Of a stretch of 64,000 bases of DNA, positions 35,062-43,712 are shown piece after piece (the first letter of the stretch is position 1; the number at the start of each line of letters is the position of its first letter). The notes beneath the pieces were generated by a model. That model saw only the letters and a program-made list of their open reading frames with translations. It was not told the origin of the DNA and did no database searches. Location of the stretch: the NCBI GenBank assembly GCA_964235605.1, contig CAXSCR010000003.1, forward strand, positions 133,938 through 197,937, given 5' to 3'. This stretch comes from DATCRE01 sp964235605. GTDB taxonomy: Bacteria > Bacteroidota > Bacteroidia > Cytophagales > Cyclobacteriaceae. Position numbers and translations under genes: made by a program.

Positions 35062-35646
35062 ATGAAAAAGACACTATCAATTACTTTGGTTTGGATAATA
35101 TTTAACCTAACCGTTTTAACTATCCAGGCCTGCAATCCCCATGATTGCAATTCAGGACCTTTTAATTTCAAATTAATATCTATTGGAGCTACCTTAAAAA
35201 GGTTAACTTCAGAATTACCAACAGATTACTTACCGACTGAAAAAGGGATACGATACGATAGCGTCGGAATTGAAGTAAGTAACGAAATTACGACAGCGTC
35301 AAGTAATAGTAAAGCAAATTGGATCGATCAAACATTTGCGTGCAGTCCTGTTGAAAACTATGAGAAACTTAAAGAAATCAGCATTGTCTCATCAGCTAAT
35401 TATAACTTAGAATACCCGAAAGGATCTGAACTAAAGCACATCATTTTAGTAAAAAATGATTATGATAGAGAAGATGAAGAGGTAGCATCAATCGAACTTA
35501 ACCATGAATTAGATGGAAGAAGTATTCTTCTTATGTTTAAAGCGCCACCCGCTCAAGATAATGTTCATGACATTACAATTACATATAAACTTACTAATGG
35601 TAAGGAACTCCAAACAAAGATTGAAAGCTTAAAGATTAATAAATAG
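35062..35646 (+). CDS. lipoprotein of unknown function
   Basis: 194 residues, ATG start. Signal MKKTLSITLVWIIFNLTVLT ends at lipobox IQAC, followed by a second Cys (NPHDCNSGPFNF). The rest is mixed beta with a late DITITYKLTNGKELQTKIESL strand pair, and one more Cys (FACSPVENYEKL). It resembles Bacteroidota lipoproteins such as DUF5034 in general pattern, which I cannot confirm. It follows the TPR-CHAT gene by 114 bases. Confidence 0.65.
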   Translation: MKKTLSITLVWIIFNLTVLTIQACNPHDCNSGPFNFKLISIGATLKRLTSELPTDYLPTEKGIRYDSVGIEVSNEITTASSNSKANWIDQTFACSPVENYEKLKEISIVSSANYNLEYPKGSELKHIILVKNDYDREDEEVASIELNHELDGRSILLMFKAPPAQDNVHDITITYKLTNGKELQTKIESLKINK

Positions 35647-35787
35647 AACCTGGTCGGTAAGGAAACTATGACAGGTAATAATGATCGTAGTTCTTGTTTG
35701 CTGTAGTAATTATTATTTAACGGGTATGGTGGCGCTGTTCATCTTCCATATCTAAAGAGCACTTATTACAACTTCATGCAGAAGCAC

Positions 35788-36006
35788 TTATCTTCGGGCT
35801 GATATTTTCTGCTTCGAGTTGTAAGGCCGAGTTACTTGAACGATACTTGGGATGAACCCAAATCCCACATCTTTGTCATAAAATTCGATTCCTGCATTGT
35901 AATCCCCTCTCGCTTTCCGTAAATATTTAATAAGCAACTTTCTGTCAACAGCGTAGTTAACCATTGCTAATTTTCTCCACTCAGCTTGTAAAAAGGTCTT
36001 AGTCAT
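35788..36006 (-). pseudogene. truncated DUF2071/YqjF-like gene fragment (left)
   Basis: From ATG 36004-36006 the frame reads MTKTFLQAEWRKLAMVNYAV then DRKLLIKYL, the start of a DUF2071 protein (usual length over 220 residues), but goes on for only 73 residues, with a corrupted middle (YDKDVGFGFIPSIVQVTRPY) and a stop. So it is an N-terminal relic. A second, diverged relic of the same family lies at 37381-37503 on the same strand, beyond the acyltransferase. Confidence 0.65.
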
Positions 36007-36018
36007 TAGTCGAAATTT

Positions 36019-36256
36019 CACCTAACGCCCTGTTACATGAGCCGCGCCGGCATTCCAATTTAATAATTATTACCAACTGTATTGTTACCATTTGTACAAT
36101 TTACACGACACCCCTCGCAATGGTGCACAAGACTTTCTACAGTGGCGGCCTTAGCTTCCATTAGCCGAATCCATACAACAAAGCATGATAACGATTTGAT
36201 GCTTAACTTTAGCACTTCTGTCGTCATTGCTTAACACCCTTTTGTTAGTGGCGCAT
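36019..36256. other. possible decayed integron-type (attC-like) sites
   Basis: At 36019 the sequence ACCTAAC-GCCCT-GTTACATGAGCCGCG matches the RYYYAAC core plus spacer and L-box layout of an attC left half. At 36229-36252 TGCTTAACACCC-TTTT-GTTAGTGG resembles a right half with a GTTAG core. The two are about 200 bases apart and their L-boxes pair poorly, so this is a suggestive likeness only. Confidence 0.25.
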
Positions 36257-36285
36257 TGTTTGACATTCACCATTATTGAAAATTG

Positions 36286-37368
36286 ATGAACGAAGTAAAA
36301 CGAAGTCCGGACCTTTTAAAAACGACTCAGCATTTTGAAATTCTTGATGGGTTAAGAGGCATTGCTGCGCTGGCTGTTGTCATTTTCCACTTTATGGAAT
36401 GGGTCTTCGTCGATTTCAGCAAAAACTTTATTGGTCATGGTTTTTTAGCTGTGGACTTTTTCTTTTGTTTATCGGGCTTTGTTATTGGCTACGCTTATGA
36501 TGACCGCATCGGGAAAATGGGAGTTGGGGAGTTTTTCAAGTCGCGGCTGATAAGATTACATCCGTTAGTGGTTATGGGTTCTATATTGGGATTATTAGGC
36601 ATTCTTTTGGACCCCTTTGCATCACCCATAGCTTACGACGCAGGCAAACTTGCATTGCTGTTTGTTTGCTCGCTTTTACTTATTCCGCTTCCACTGATGG
36701 AGGAGCGTGCTTTCAACCTCTTTGCTTTGAATGCTCCATCGTGGTCACTTTTTTGGGAATATGTTGCTAATATTTTTTATGCGTTCGTTCTTTGTAAGGT
36801 GGACCGTCGCTCTATGGCAGCATTGACTATCCTGGCTGCTCTAGGCATTTGCATAGTCAGTTATCGAGCTGGGAACCTTCTCGGTGGCTGGTCGAAAGAT
36901 AACTTCTTAGATGGTGGTGCCCGTGTTGCTTACTCCTTTTTAGCAGGTCTCTTTCTTTACCGTTCGAATTGGATCATTAAAAACAGACTTGGGTTTATAG
37001 GCATGGCCATTTTGTTGTTTTTAGCGTTTATCATGCCCGGGACTAAATGGAACTGGCTGACGGAGACATTGATTGTACTCTTCTATTTTCCACTGATGGT
37101 TTCTCTCGGAGCAGGCTCGGCTCTCGCCCCTCAATGGAAAAAAGTTTGTCAGTTTTCCGGTAACATATCATATCCTCTTTACATGACACATTATGCAGCT
37201 ATATGGATCTTTGGAAATTATTATACAAATGAAAAGCCGCCGATAAGTGAACTACCCTATATCATCATACCAGGCATAATTATCCTGGTAGTTATTGCTT
37301 ATTTCGTAATGGTGTTCTATGATATACCTGTCAGGAGATTACTCGCCAAAAAGAATATGTCGCCGTGA
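36286..37368 (+). CDS. acyltransferase family 3 membrane protein
   Basis: 360 residues from ATG 36286 (a TTG just upstream is also possible). N-terminal signature FEILDGLRGIAALAVVIFHF with the catalytic His, then FLAVDFFFCLSGFVIGYAY, an RLIRLHPLVVMGSI segment and about ten membrane spans; PSWSLFWEYVANIFYAFVL is also typical. Members O-acylate sugars, exopolysaccharides or lipids with acyl-CoA at the inner membrane. No polysaccharide genes are nearby; instead it is bracketed by two broken DUF2071 fragments, which suggests acquisition at a gene-decay site. Confidence 0.88.
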   Translation: MNEVKRSPDLLKTTQHFEILDGLRGIAALAVVIFHFMEWVFVDFSKNFIGHGFLAVDFFFCLSGFVIGYAYDDRIGKMGVGEFFKSRLIRLHPLVVMGSILGLLGILLDPFASPIAYDAGKLALLFVCSLLLIPLPLMEERAFNLFALNAPSWSLFWEYVANIFYAFVLCKVDRRSMAALTILAALGICIVSYRAGNLLGGWSKDNFLDGGARVAYSFLAGLFLYRSNWIIKNRLGFIGMAILLFLAFIMPGTKWNWLTETLIVLFYFPLMVSLGAGSALAPQWKKVCQFSGNISYPLYMTHYAAIWIFGNYYTNEKPPISELPYIIIPGIIILVVIAYFVMVFYDIPVRRLLAKKNMSP

Positions 37369-37380
37369 AGAAATTGGAAC

Positions 37381-37503
37381 CTATGAAATCGGATACAAGC
37401 TTCTCAGTGTTTTTAGGTAAATATTTGTCAGGCAGCTTCTATCAATGGAATAGTTAGCCATTGCAACCTTTCTCCACTCAGCTTGTGAAAACGTCTTAGG
37501 CAT
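37381..37503 (-). pseudogene. truncated DUF2071/YqjF-like gene fragment (right)
   Basis: ATG 37501-37503 to TAG 37381-37383, 40 residues: MPKTFSQAEWRKVAMANYSI then DRSCLTNIYLK, again the N-terminus of a DUF2071 protein, then unrelated sequence. It differs at many positions from the left fragment, so it is not a recent duplicate. Only 12 bases separate it from the acyltransferase stop. Confidence 0.6.
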
Positions 37504-37786
37504 TAAGAGGCTTCATATTTTCGCTATGAGTACTACTTTTCAATTCAGCCACTATTTTCCTCCTTCTTTTATTTGTCAACACTTTAACCCATGCCGTAAT
37601 AATTACATCATATCCTGATATTTTCCCTTGTTGGTTCTGTTATCAGTAATCTATTTGTTTGGTATTTCTTTGCCTCGCAAGGTTGTCATTGTAGCTAATC
37701 TCAATTTGTCGCTTCCCTCAATTTTCTTTATACGCATTACCACACTCATTCGGGACTTGCACCCTTATAGCCAATACCTGACGCAC
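37504..37786. other. intergenic region, no gene recognised
   Basis: Between the DUF2071 relic and the tRNA terminator. Open frames here have no protein-like character and no recognisable domains. Confidence 0.45.
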
Positions 37787-37816
37787 AAAAAAAAGGCAGC
37801 TACTTTCGTAACTGCC
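37787..37816 (-). terminator. intrinsic terminator of tRNA-Asn
   Basis: On the minus strand the stem GGCAGTTAC-GAAA-GTAGCTGCC (one internal mismatch) is followed by a run of eight or more T. It starts 12 bases after the tRNA 3' end. A textbook intrinsic terminator. Confidence 0.9.
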
Positions 37817-37827
37817 CTCTATCACCG

Positions 37828-37901
37828 CTCCTCCTTTTGGACTTGAACCAAAGACCCTCTGATTAACAGTCAGATGCTCTAACCAGCTGAGCTAAGGAGG
37901 A
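37828..37901 (-). tRNA. tRNA-Asn (anticodon GTT)
   Basis: Read directly on the minus strand: acceptor TCCTCCT paired with AGGAGGA, D arm GCTC...GAGC, anticodon stem TCTGA/TCAGA around CTGTTAA (anticodon GTT), T arm TTTGG-TTCAAGT-CCAAA, discriminator G. CCA is not encoded. All stems are complete. A promoter lies upstream (37913-37943) and an intrinsic terminator downstream. Confidence 0.96.
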
Positions 37902-37912
37902 AAATGGGACTG

Positions 37913-37943
37913 CAATATTAGGGTTTGAGGTTAAATTCTCCAA
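37913..37943 (-). promoter_or_regulatory. tRNA-Asn promoter
   Basis: Minus-strand TTG, 20-base spacer, TAATATTG (one mismatch from TAnnTTTG), ending 11 bases before the tRNA 5' end. Spacing is as expected. Confidence 0.6.
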
Positions 37944-38010
37944 AAAGGAGCTTAAAATTTTAATAATAATTCTTCAAAGGCGTATTTAAAGCTAAAATGT
38001 AATAGTCGGT

Positions 38011-39636
38011 TTAATCTAGAAAAGAATATCGGTAATCTGTTGGTGTTACAAATGTCTCTTTTATGGTTCTCATGGAAACCCAGCGCGATAAATTAACCTT
38101 CGCCCCGGCTTTGTCGTTCGTTCCAGAGGCCCTGGCTCCACCAAATGGCTGCTGGCCAACTACGGCACCTGTAGGTTTATCATTAATATAAAAGTTTCCA
38201 GCAGCGTTAACGAGCTTCTTCGCAGCAAGATCTACGGCATATCGATCTTTAGCGAAGATGGAACCTGTGAGCGCATAGGGCGATGTGTTGTCTACTAGTT
38301 CTAATGTCTGTTCAAAGTTTTCTTCGTGATATATGTACACCGTTAGTACGGGACCAAATATTTCTTCACACATGGTAAGGGAAGATGGATCTTTAGAAAC
38401 AATAACTGTGGGTTCAACAAAATAGCCTTTCGACTTATCACATTTGCCTCCCGCTATGATTTCATTCAATTGATTAGTTCGTGCTTTCTCTATATAGCCA
38501 CTTATTGTATCGAAGGATTTTTCACTTATTACGGCATTAACAAAATTGCCCAGTTCTTCAACACCGCCCATTTTCAAGCCTTTGAGATCTGTTAGCAGAT
38601 GTTTTTTGATATCCTCCCATAAGTTAGAAGGAATATAACAACGCGATGCTGCTGAACATTTTTGTCCCTGGTATTCGAAAGCACCACGCAACATAGCGGT
38701 GGCTACTTCTTTGGCATTCGCGCTTTTGTGCACCATGATGAAATCCTTTCCACCCGTCTCACCCACTATTCTTGGGTACGATTTATATTTATGGATATTG
38801 ATGCCAATGGTTTTCCACATCTCTTGAAACACTTTGGTGCTTCCTGTAAAATGAAGTCCGGCAAAATCTCTATGATTGAAAACAATATCGCCAACAACAG
38901 GGCCATCAACATAAATCAAATTGATTACACCGTCTGGTAAGCCAGCTTCTTTTAAAACCTGCATTATCACATGCGCCGAATAGATCTGCGCGTAGGCGGG
39001 CTTCCAGACCACTGTATTCCCCATAAGGGCCATGCAAGTAGGAAGGTTGGCTGCTATAGCGGTGAAGTTAAATGGGGTAACAGCAAAGGTAAAACCTTCT
39101 AGTGGACGGTACTCCATACGGTTCCATACACCGGGTGATGACTGTGGCTGTTCACTATAAATTTGGCTGGCGAAATAAACATTGAATCGAAAGAAATCGA
39201 TTAACTCACACGCTGAATCAATCTCTGCCTGATAGGCATTCTTTGATTGTCCCAACATGGTTGCTGCATTGATTTTATATCGGTAGGGTCCTGCAATCAA
39301 ATCGGCTGCCTTCAGAAAAATACTCGCTCTATTTTCCCACGGTAGGTTGGCCCATAATTCCTTCGCGCCAAGCGCTGAATTTATTGCCTGATCAACGTGT
39401 GTGCTGTCGCCTTCATGAAAGTAGGCTAGAATGTGCTTGTGGTCGTGAGGCGGCGCTAATGGTTTTTTATCATCTGTTCTAATTTCTTCACCACCGATAT
39501 GCATTGGAATATCCAACACATGCGCACGTGCTTCTTCAATTTCTTTTTTTAAAGCTATACGCTCAGGCGAACCGGGTGCATAATTTAAAACAGTTTCGTT
39601 CTTTGGCAACGGCACAGAAAAAAATCCAGTAGACAT
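38011..39636 (-). CDS. pruA: L-glutamate gamma-semialdehyde dehydrogenase (1-pyrroline-5-carboxylate dehydrogenase)
   Basis: 541 residues, ATG start. The N-terminal extension MSTGFFSVPLPKNETVLNYAPGS is typical of the stand-alone TIGR01236-type P5CDH. ALDH features: FTFAVTPFNFTAIAANLPTC, VVWKPA, LHFTGSTKVFQEMW, GETGGKDF (catalytic Glu) and YQGQKCSAASRCYIP (catalytic Cys), then MCEEIFGPVLTVYIY. It completes proline breakdown to glutamate with NAD. The proline dehydrogenase gene is not in the window. A consensus -7 element lies just upstream. Confidence 0.96.
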   Translation of the reverse strand: MSTGFFSVPLPKNETVLNYAPGSPERIALKKEIEEARAHVLDIPMHIGGEEIRTDDKKPLAPPHDHKHILAYFHEGDSTHVDQAINSALGAKELWANLPWENRASIFLKAADLIAGPYRYKINAATMLGQSKNAYQAEIDSACELIDFFRFNVYFASQIYSEQPQSSPGVWNRMEYRPLEGFTFAVTPFNFTAIAANLPTCMALMGNTVVWKPAYAQIYSAHVIMQVLKEAGLPDGVINLIYVDGPVVGDIVFNHRDFAGLHFTGSTKVFQEMWKTIGINIHKYKSYPRIVGETGGKDFIMVHKSANAKEVATAMLRGAFEYQGQKCSAASRCYIPSNLWEDIKKHLLTDLKGLKMGGVEELGNFVNAVISEKSFDTISGYIEKARTNQLNEIIAGGKCDKSKGYFVEPTVIVSKDPSSLTMCEEIFGPVLTVYIYHEENFEQTLELVDNTSPYALTGSIFAKDRYAVDLAAKKLVNAAGNFYINDKPTGAVVGQQPFGGARASGTNDKAGAKVNLSRWVSMRTIKETFVTPTDYRYSFLD

Positions 39637-40037
39637 ATTTGAATTGCTTAGTTATCAAAGTTAACATTTGAATTGAAAGAATAAATTCCCTTCCATTAGC
39701 TAGCAGGAAAATCGCTTTTAAAAAATGATAGTGGATTAAGAGTCATTTTTACTAACTATTGATATAATAAAAGAATTTCTTCTCATGATGGGTTTGGCTT
39801 TCAAACGATGATGGTCATCTGCCCTTATTACTTATTCGTTATGCCACCTGGTCAAGAAATACAAATCCTTAACACAAGCCCGACATGTGAGTCACCTGTA
39901 TAAAACTTTAAAAAATCGACCCAGCAGCTCAACGCTAGCAGCCAGAAGCTATAACTTTGATATTAAAACCTAAAGCGGCTTCCCTGAATTTGCTAGATAA
40001 GGTAGAAGAAATATACGGCTGTACTAATACGCTGTAC
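39637..40037. other. intergenic region, no gene recognised
   Basis: 401 bases. Apart from the pruA -7 element at 39656-39663 I see no gene, RNA or strong hairpin here. Confidence 0.5.
39656..39663 (-). promoter_or_regulatory. -7 element of the pruA promoter
   Basis: Minus-strand TAACTTTG matches TAnnTTTG exactly, 19 bases before the ATG. The implied leader is very short, which is common in Bacteroidota. No -33 TTG seen. Confidence 0.45.
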
Positions 40038-40730
40038 TTATAAAAATGTAGATAATTCTTTTAAGCATTTGATCTCATAATTTACATCATCATTATGCAA
40101 TAGCGCTTCCGGATTAAAGAAGACTGTATCGATTAATGCATTGCGGGCTCCTTGCATATCCGTAATTAAATTATCACCAATCATGATTGCTTCGTGAGGA
40201 CCTATGTTGTTTGATAGCAATGTAAAATCAAAAATTTCTTTTGAAGGCTTTTTGCGACCCGCTTTCTGCGACGTGACTACATGGTCAAAGAAATGATCCA
40301 GTTTTGCTGCGCGTATTTTACGGTGCTGTATTTCGTCAAATCCATTGGTGACAACGCTTAGTCTATACCTATCTGCCAAATAATGCAATGTTTCAAGTGC
40401 ATGTGGCATAAGGTGAATCTTCTCTGGACAAATGTCTAAATAATTATCTGAGATATTGAGAACGAGCGTTTCTTCGTAAGCATTAAAGGTTTCTAGAATT
40501 TGTTTAAATCTTTCCTTCCGGATAACGTCGCCCTGTATTACACCACGATCATATAAATTCCACAGAGAAAGATTGACTTCTCTAAACCTAATATGAAACC
40601 TGTCAAAGTCATCGATGCCTTTTTCTTGTAGATTAAGAAAATGATAGAGATCAAAAAGGGCCTCTTTAGAATTACGCTCATAATCCCATAAGGTATGATC
40701 AAGATCAAAGAAGATGCATTTGTATTTCAT
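40038..40730 (-). CDS. YjjG-type HAD hydrolase (noncanonical pyrimidine nucleotidase)
   Basis: 230 residues, ATG start. HAD motif I FFDLDHTLWDYERNS, a helical cap, motif II SVVTNGFDEIQHRK, motif III Lys in SQKAGRKKPSKEIFDF, motif IV MIGDNLITDMQGARNAL. The DHTLWDYE variant and TNGF are the marks of the YjjG group, which dephosphorylates noncanonical pyrimidine nucleotides (house cleaning). It lies 49 bases after an ArsR-type regulator on the same strand and may share its transcript. Confidence 0.9.
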   Translation of the reverse strand: MKYKCIFFDLDHTLWDYERNSKEALFDLYHFLNLQEKGIDDFDRFHIRFREVNLSLWNLYDRGVIQGDVIRKERFKQILETFNAYEETLVLNISDNYLDICPEKIHLMPHALETLHYLADRYRLSVVTNGFDEIQHRKIRAAKLDHFFDHVVTSQKAGRKKPSKEIFDFTLLSNNIGPHEAIMIGDNLITDMQGARNALIDTVFFNPEALLHNDDVNYEIKCLKELSTFL

Positions 40731-40779
40731 ATTCTAAAAACAAGTACAAGTTATTTTAATTGATTAGCAGCCATACCTT

Positions 40780-41166
40780 TCATTCCTTCTGCCATTCTTT
40801 TATCAACACTTTATTCGCAGCCAGTTCACGATTTGAATGTAGCGTTAAATAAATCTGCTGATCTTTTTGAAGTTGCGCGTCTTTACGCACAAACGAAAAA
40901 ATTTGTTTAATGATTTCGTCTACCTCATCCTTAACCTGATAGAACACCCAATGGTTATATCGTCTAAAAGAAAGTATGCCAGAATTTTTAAGGTAGATTA
41001 AATGCCTTGATGTTTTCGCTTGTGTAAACTCCAGAATTCGCTCTAGATCTGAGATGCACATCTCACCATTTTGAAAAATAAGATGTAGAATGCGCAGCCG
41101 CGATTCGTCAGCACAAGCCTTAAATATCTGTGCACCGAGTGTAAGATTAAAATTTTTAAGTCTCAT
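40780..41166 (-). CDS. ArsR/SmtB-type winged-helix regulator
   Basis: 128 residues, ATG start. The HTH reads ADESRLRILHLIFQNGEMCISDLERILEFTQAKTSRHLIYLKNSGILSFRRYNHWVFYQV. The effector is unknown: the ELxxxL helix has CISDLE with a single Cys, not a classic ELCVCDL metal site. It is divergent from the secreted protein at 41239 (72 bases), which is a plausible target, as is the downstream nucleotidase. Confidence 0.9.
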   Translation of the reverse strand: MRLKNFNLTLGAQIFKACADESRLRILHLIFQNGEMCISDLERILEFTQAKTSRHLIYLKNSGILSFRRYNHWVFYQVKDEVDEIIKQIFSFVRKDAQLQKDQQIYLTLHSNRELAANKVLIKEWQKE

Positions 41167-41238
41167 GAAGCAACTTTAGCTAACGGTTCAAAGTTATAGA
41201 TTAGGCACTTAAAATGCTTATCTATATATTTGAAATCA

Positions 41239-41910
41239 ATGGCTTTTAAAATCGTGTCTGTGAAGCATAGTGTTACAAAATTACAATTTTTCATCTTTTT
41301 AGTGCTTATTTTCTGGTTTACAGGCAGCCTAGCCGTATTCGCACAAAACCAAAAACGCGTCATTCAATTGTCAGGCGTGGTTCTCGGTGAAGATAGTGTC
41401 TCTGGTCTTCCGGGTGTACACATTTACGTTCCAAAAGCGGGTCGGGGTGCAACTACCAATGGAATGGGTTTCTTTTCTATGCCCGTACTTATTGGTGATA
41501 GCATTGTGATAAGCTCTGTGGGGTATGCAAGACAATTTTATATTGTACCCAATCATCCATCGGAGTTTCTAACGGTTGTCTTTGAATTAGATGAAGACAT
41601 GACTTACCTCAATGAAATTACAGCAACTGCCTTTCCTACAGAAGAAGTATTTAAAGAAGCCATTCTAGCCCTTAACCTTCCACCAGACAATCAAATTGAT
41701 CAGAAAAATTTGAATGCAGAATTGCTAGCGCTCATGCTTAGAACTGCTCCAATGGATGGGCCGATGAATCAGCGGTATTATTTGAATGAGTGGGCCAATC
41801 ACCAGAACGACAGGTTTATGCCCGTCACCAATCCTTTCCTTAATCCTTTTAACTGGGTAAAATTCTTTAATTCCCTCAAGAAGGATAAAAAAAAGAAAGT
41901 CAAAAGATAA
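41239..41910 (+). CDS. secreted carboxypeptidase-regulatory-like domain protein
   Basis: 223 residues from ATG 41239 (a TTG at 41230 is also open). Signal peptide FFIFLVLIFWFTGSLAVFAQ. Residues about 40-125 are a CarboxypepD_reg-like beta sandwich (IQLSGVVLGEDSVSGLPGVHIYVP, GATTNGMGFFSMPV, SSVGYARQFYIV), usual as the N-terminal plug of TonB-dependent proteins, but no receptor follows. The tail is short and basic (KKDKKKKVKR). Its TAA abuts the stop of the convergent hydrolase with no base between. Confidence 0.8.
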   Translation: MAFKIVSVKHSVTKLQFFIFLVLIFWFTGSLAVFAQNQKRVIQLSGVVLGEDSVSGLPGVHIYVPKAGRGATTNGMGFFSMPVLIGDSIVISSVGYARQFYIVPNHPSEFLTVVFELDEDMTYLNEITATAFPTEEVFKEAILALNLPPDNQIDQKNLNAELLALMLRTAPMDGPMNQRYYLNEWANHQNDRFMPVTNPFLNPFNWVKFFNSLKKDKKKKVKR

Positions 41911-42912
41911 TTATCGCTTTTGCATACCTAATTTCTCTGTAGCAAATCTTTCCATTTCACGGTAAACACCTTCAACATCTTTTGATGTTAATGACGAACC
42001 TATAACATGTGCACCTGCGTTGGGTATGGAAACAATTTCCTTAAGAGAATCTGGCGTGGCTAGTTGTTTATGCATTTCAAGCATGGCACTCACTTTTACT
42101 TCGGGGTCTTGCTCTTGTTCGTTCTTATAATAATAAAGCGTTAAGGAAGGTTGGTTTACTTTAGAAAATGTCTCCGCGGTCATTTGACCTTCCAATAATT
42201 CCTGCAGCTCTGTGGTTGACTCTAATCTGTACTTGGTATTCCAATAAGATGATATGCTCGTCTGAAAACTATCAGAACCACGGTATTTTCCACCCATTAC
42301 AACACGAGCAATCTGTAAACCCCAAGGATTATTTAGTAAAAAAGCAGCTGGGTTATTTATGGCAATATTCGGAGACATGTTAATGAGCGCATAAACATCT
42401 TCTGGATATTGTGCTGCGAGCATTAAGGCAAGTGTACCACCTGTGGAAGTACTCATTATAATAACCTTGTTACCAAGTTGCTTTGCGATAGCCAATGCTT
42501 CCTTTGCACTCTCCCATACACGATCGGCTGTAAACAACATTAAGGCTTCTGTTGTATCAATGCCATGATCTGATAGTCTTGATAGATAGAGATTGCAACC
42601 AAACTCTTTTGCAAATCTACGATGAATGGGATCGCCTTCTTTTTGACTGGCAGAAAAACCGTGCAGGTATACAACAACATATTCCGTTTTATGATTTAGA
42701 CTATCTGTCCATATTATTTGGGCTTCATTTTCTGGTTTAATGAGATGTGTTTCTTGCTTGCTTCGTACATAACCTTGAAGGGCCTTCGAATCAGCCGGTA
42801 CATTAAATTTAGTCTTATCAAATTTCGGCCGTTCAGGTTTTGGCCCTAACAAATAGATACCCACTAACAATATAATAGGTAAGCATAATCGAAGAAGGAT
42901 CTTTGAACTCAT
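41911..42912 (-). CDS. alpha/beta hydrolase, membrane-anchored
   Basis: 333 residues, ATG start. An N-terminal anchor (RLCLPIILLVGIYLLG) is followed by the hydrolase: oxyanion strand VVYLHGFSASQKEGDP, nucleophile elbow VIIMSTSTGGTLALMLAA (Ser-Thr-Ser-Thr-Gly in place of GxSxG), and the late His in PNAGAHVIGSS. Substrate unknown; an esterase or acylglycerol lipase is likely. Between it and the upstream lipoprotein gene is a terminator. Confidence 0.85.
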   Translation of the reverse strand: MSSKILLRLCLPIILLVGIYLLGPKPERPKFDKTKFNVPADSKALQGYVRSKQETHLIKPENEAQIIWTDSLNHKTEYVVVYLHGFSASQKEGDPIHRRFAKEFGCNLYLSRLSDHGIDTTEALMLFTADRVWESAKEALAIAKQLGNKVIIMSTSTGGTLALMLAAQYPEDVYALINMSPNIAINNPAAFLLNNPWGLQIARVVMGGKYRGSDSFQTSISSYWNTKYRLESTTELQELLEGQMTAETFSKVNQPSLTLYYYKNEQEQDPEVKVSAMLEMHKQLATPDSLKEIVSIPNAGAHVIGSSLTSKDVEGVYREMERFATEKLGMQKR

Positions 42913-42936
42913 GGTTGGAATTGATTCATGTTACTA

Positions 42937-42970
42937 TAAAAAAGCGCTAAGTAAAATTAACGCTTTTTAT
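42937..42970 (-). terminator. terminator after the lipoprotein gene
   Basis: AAAAAGCG ... CGCTTTTT, an 8-bp perfect stem with a 14-nt loop, 28 bases past the stop at 42998. A/T runs on both sides suit both strands. Confidence 0.7.
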
Positions 42971-42997
42971 CCACCATTGATTAAATGTTATTCAGTC

Positions 42998-43408
42998 TTA
43001 ATTCAGAATTATTTGAGATTCACAAAAGTCTGTTGCTGAGTAACCTTGCAAATCGTAAACTGTATAGTTCAAATCGATGCTGCTTCCATTTAAAGTACCT
43101 ACACCTGATATCTCATAATCATTAACTATTTGTTTTGGAATAGTGACTCTATCACCATCAAGATAGGCGAGAATCTTGCTATCAAGTGCATAGAAATTAT
43201 AGACAAAAATTTCACGACCTGAATAAGATGACTTTGCAATTTGTACCTGATAGTAGGTTAGATCATTAAACGTTGCACTGTATTCTTTTAAATCAAAACT
43301 ACCTGTTACACGATCGCGTGCATCATAGTTATAAACTGGCTCAACTACGTTTACCTCGCATGATGAGAGGCCAATGATCACACAAAATAGAAGTAATAAA
43401 CTTTTCAT
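42998..43408 (-). CDS. small lipoprotein of unknown function
   Basis: 136 residues, ATG start. MKSLLLLFCVIIGLSSCEVN has lipobox LSSC. The mature part is an all-beta domain (VTGSFDLKEYSATFNDLTYYQV, REIFVYNFYALDSKILAYLDGDRVTIP, VGTLNGSSIDLNYTVYDL), the pattern of small lipocalin-like lipoproteins of Bacteroidota, with a late Cys (DFCESQIIL). No named family recognised. A leader palindrome lies just upstream. Confidence 0.65.
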   Translation of the reverse strand: MKSLLLLFCVIIGLSSCEVNVVEPVYNYDARDRVTGSFDLKEYSATFNDLTYYQVQIAKSSYSGREIFVYNFYALDSKILAYLDGDRVTIPKQIVNDYEISGVGTLNGSSIDLNYTVYDLQGYSATDFCESQIILN

Positions 43409-43411
43409 ATC

Positions 43412-43430
43412 AGTAACATTTGGTGTTACT
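43412..43430 (-). promoter_or_regulatory. leader palindrome before the lipoprotein gene
   Basis: AGTAACA-TTTGG-TGTTACT, a perfect 7-bp inverted repeat whose inner edge is 3 bases from the ATG. Operator or mRNA hairpin; no further support. Confidence 0.35.
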
Positions 43431-43471
43431 AGAGGTTAGACAACTTTGAGGCCAGATTTTATTAAAACCAA

Positions 43472-43496
43472 AATGCCGGATGCGAGGTCCGGCATT
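43472..43496 (-). terminator. probable terminator of the division cluster
   Basis: AATGCCGGA-TGCGAGG-TCCGGCATT, a 9-bp perfect stem. On the minus strand it is followed by TTGGTTTTAATAAAA. It is about 215 bases beyond the ftsZ stop, after a word-repeat patch, and is the first strong hairpin there. Confidence 0.75.
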
Positions 43497-43640
43497 GATT
43501 TAATCTTGCGCCGATGCTAAAATGAATACAAGCGCCTTGTAAAATAAAATTGGCAAATCCGGTACCGGCAAAAAATATTTACCACCAACAACCACTACGA
43601 ACGGAGTAAATACCAGTCATACCGGAATGCCATACCTTTT

Positions 43641-43712
43641 TAGGGACGAGTTATGAGGGACGAAGTACGAGGTAAAGTGAATTAGTTCCTCGTACCTCTA
43701 TCCTCGTACCTT
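43641..43712. repeat. degenerate word repeat touching the ftsZ stop
   Basis: Words GGGACGAGTTATGAGGGACG and GTACGAGG (43665) are followed in reverse orientation by CCTCGTAC at 43688 and 43702. The same GACGAGG/GGGACGA words occur next to the ftsQ stop (46851-46886). Confidence 0.65.

Noticed and set aside
37628..37846. 72-codon plus-strand open frame
   Set aside because: It runs across the tRNA terminator into the tRNA gene and has no protein-like domain.
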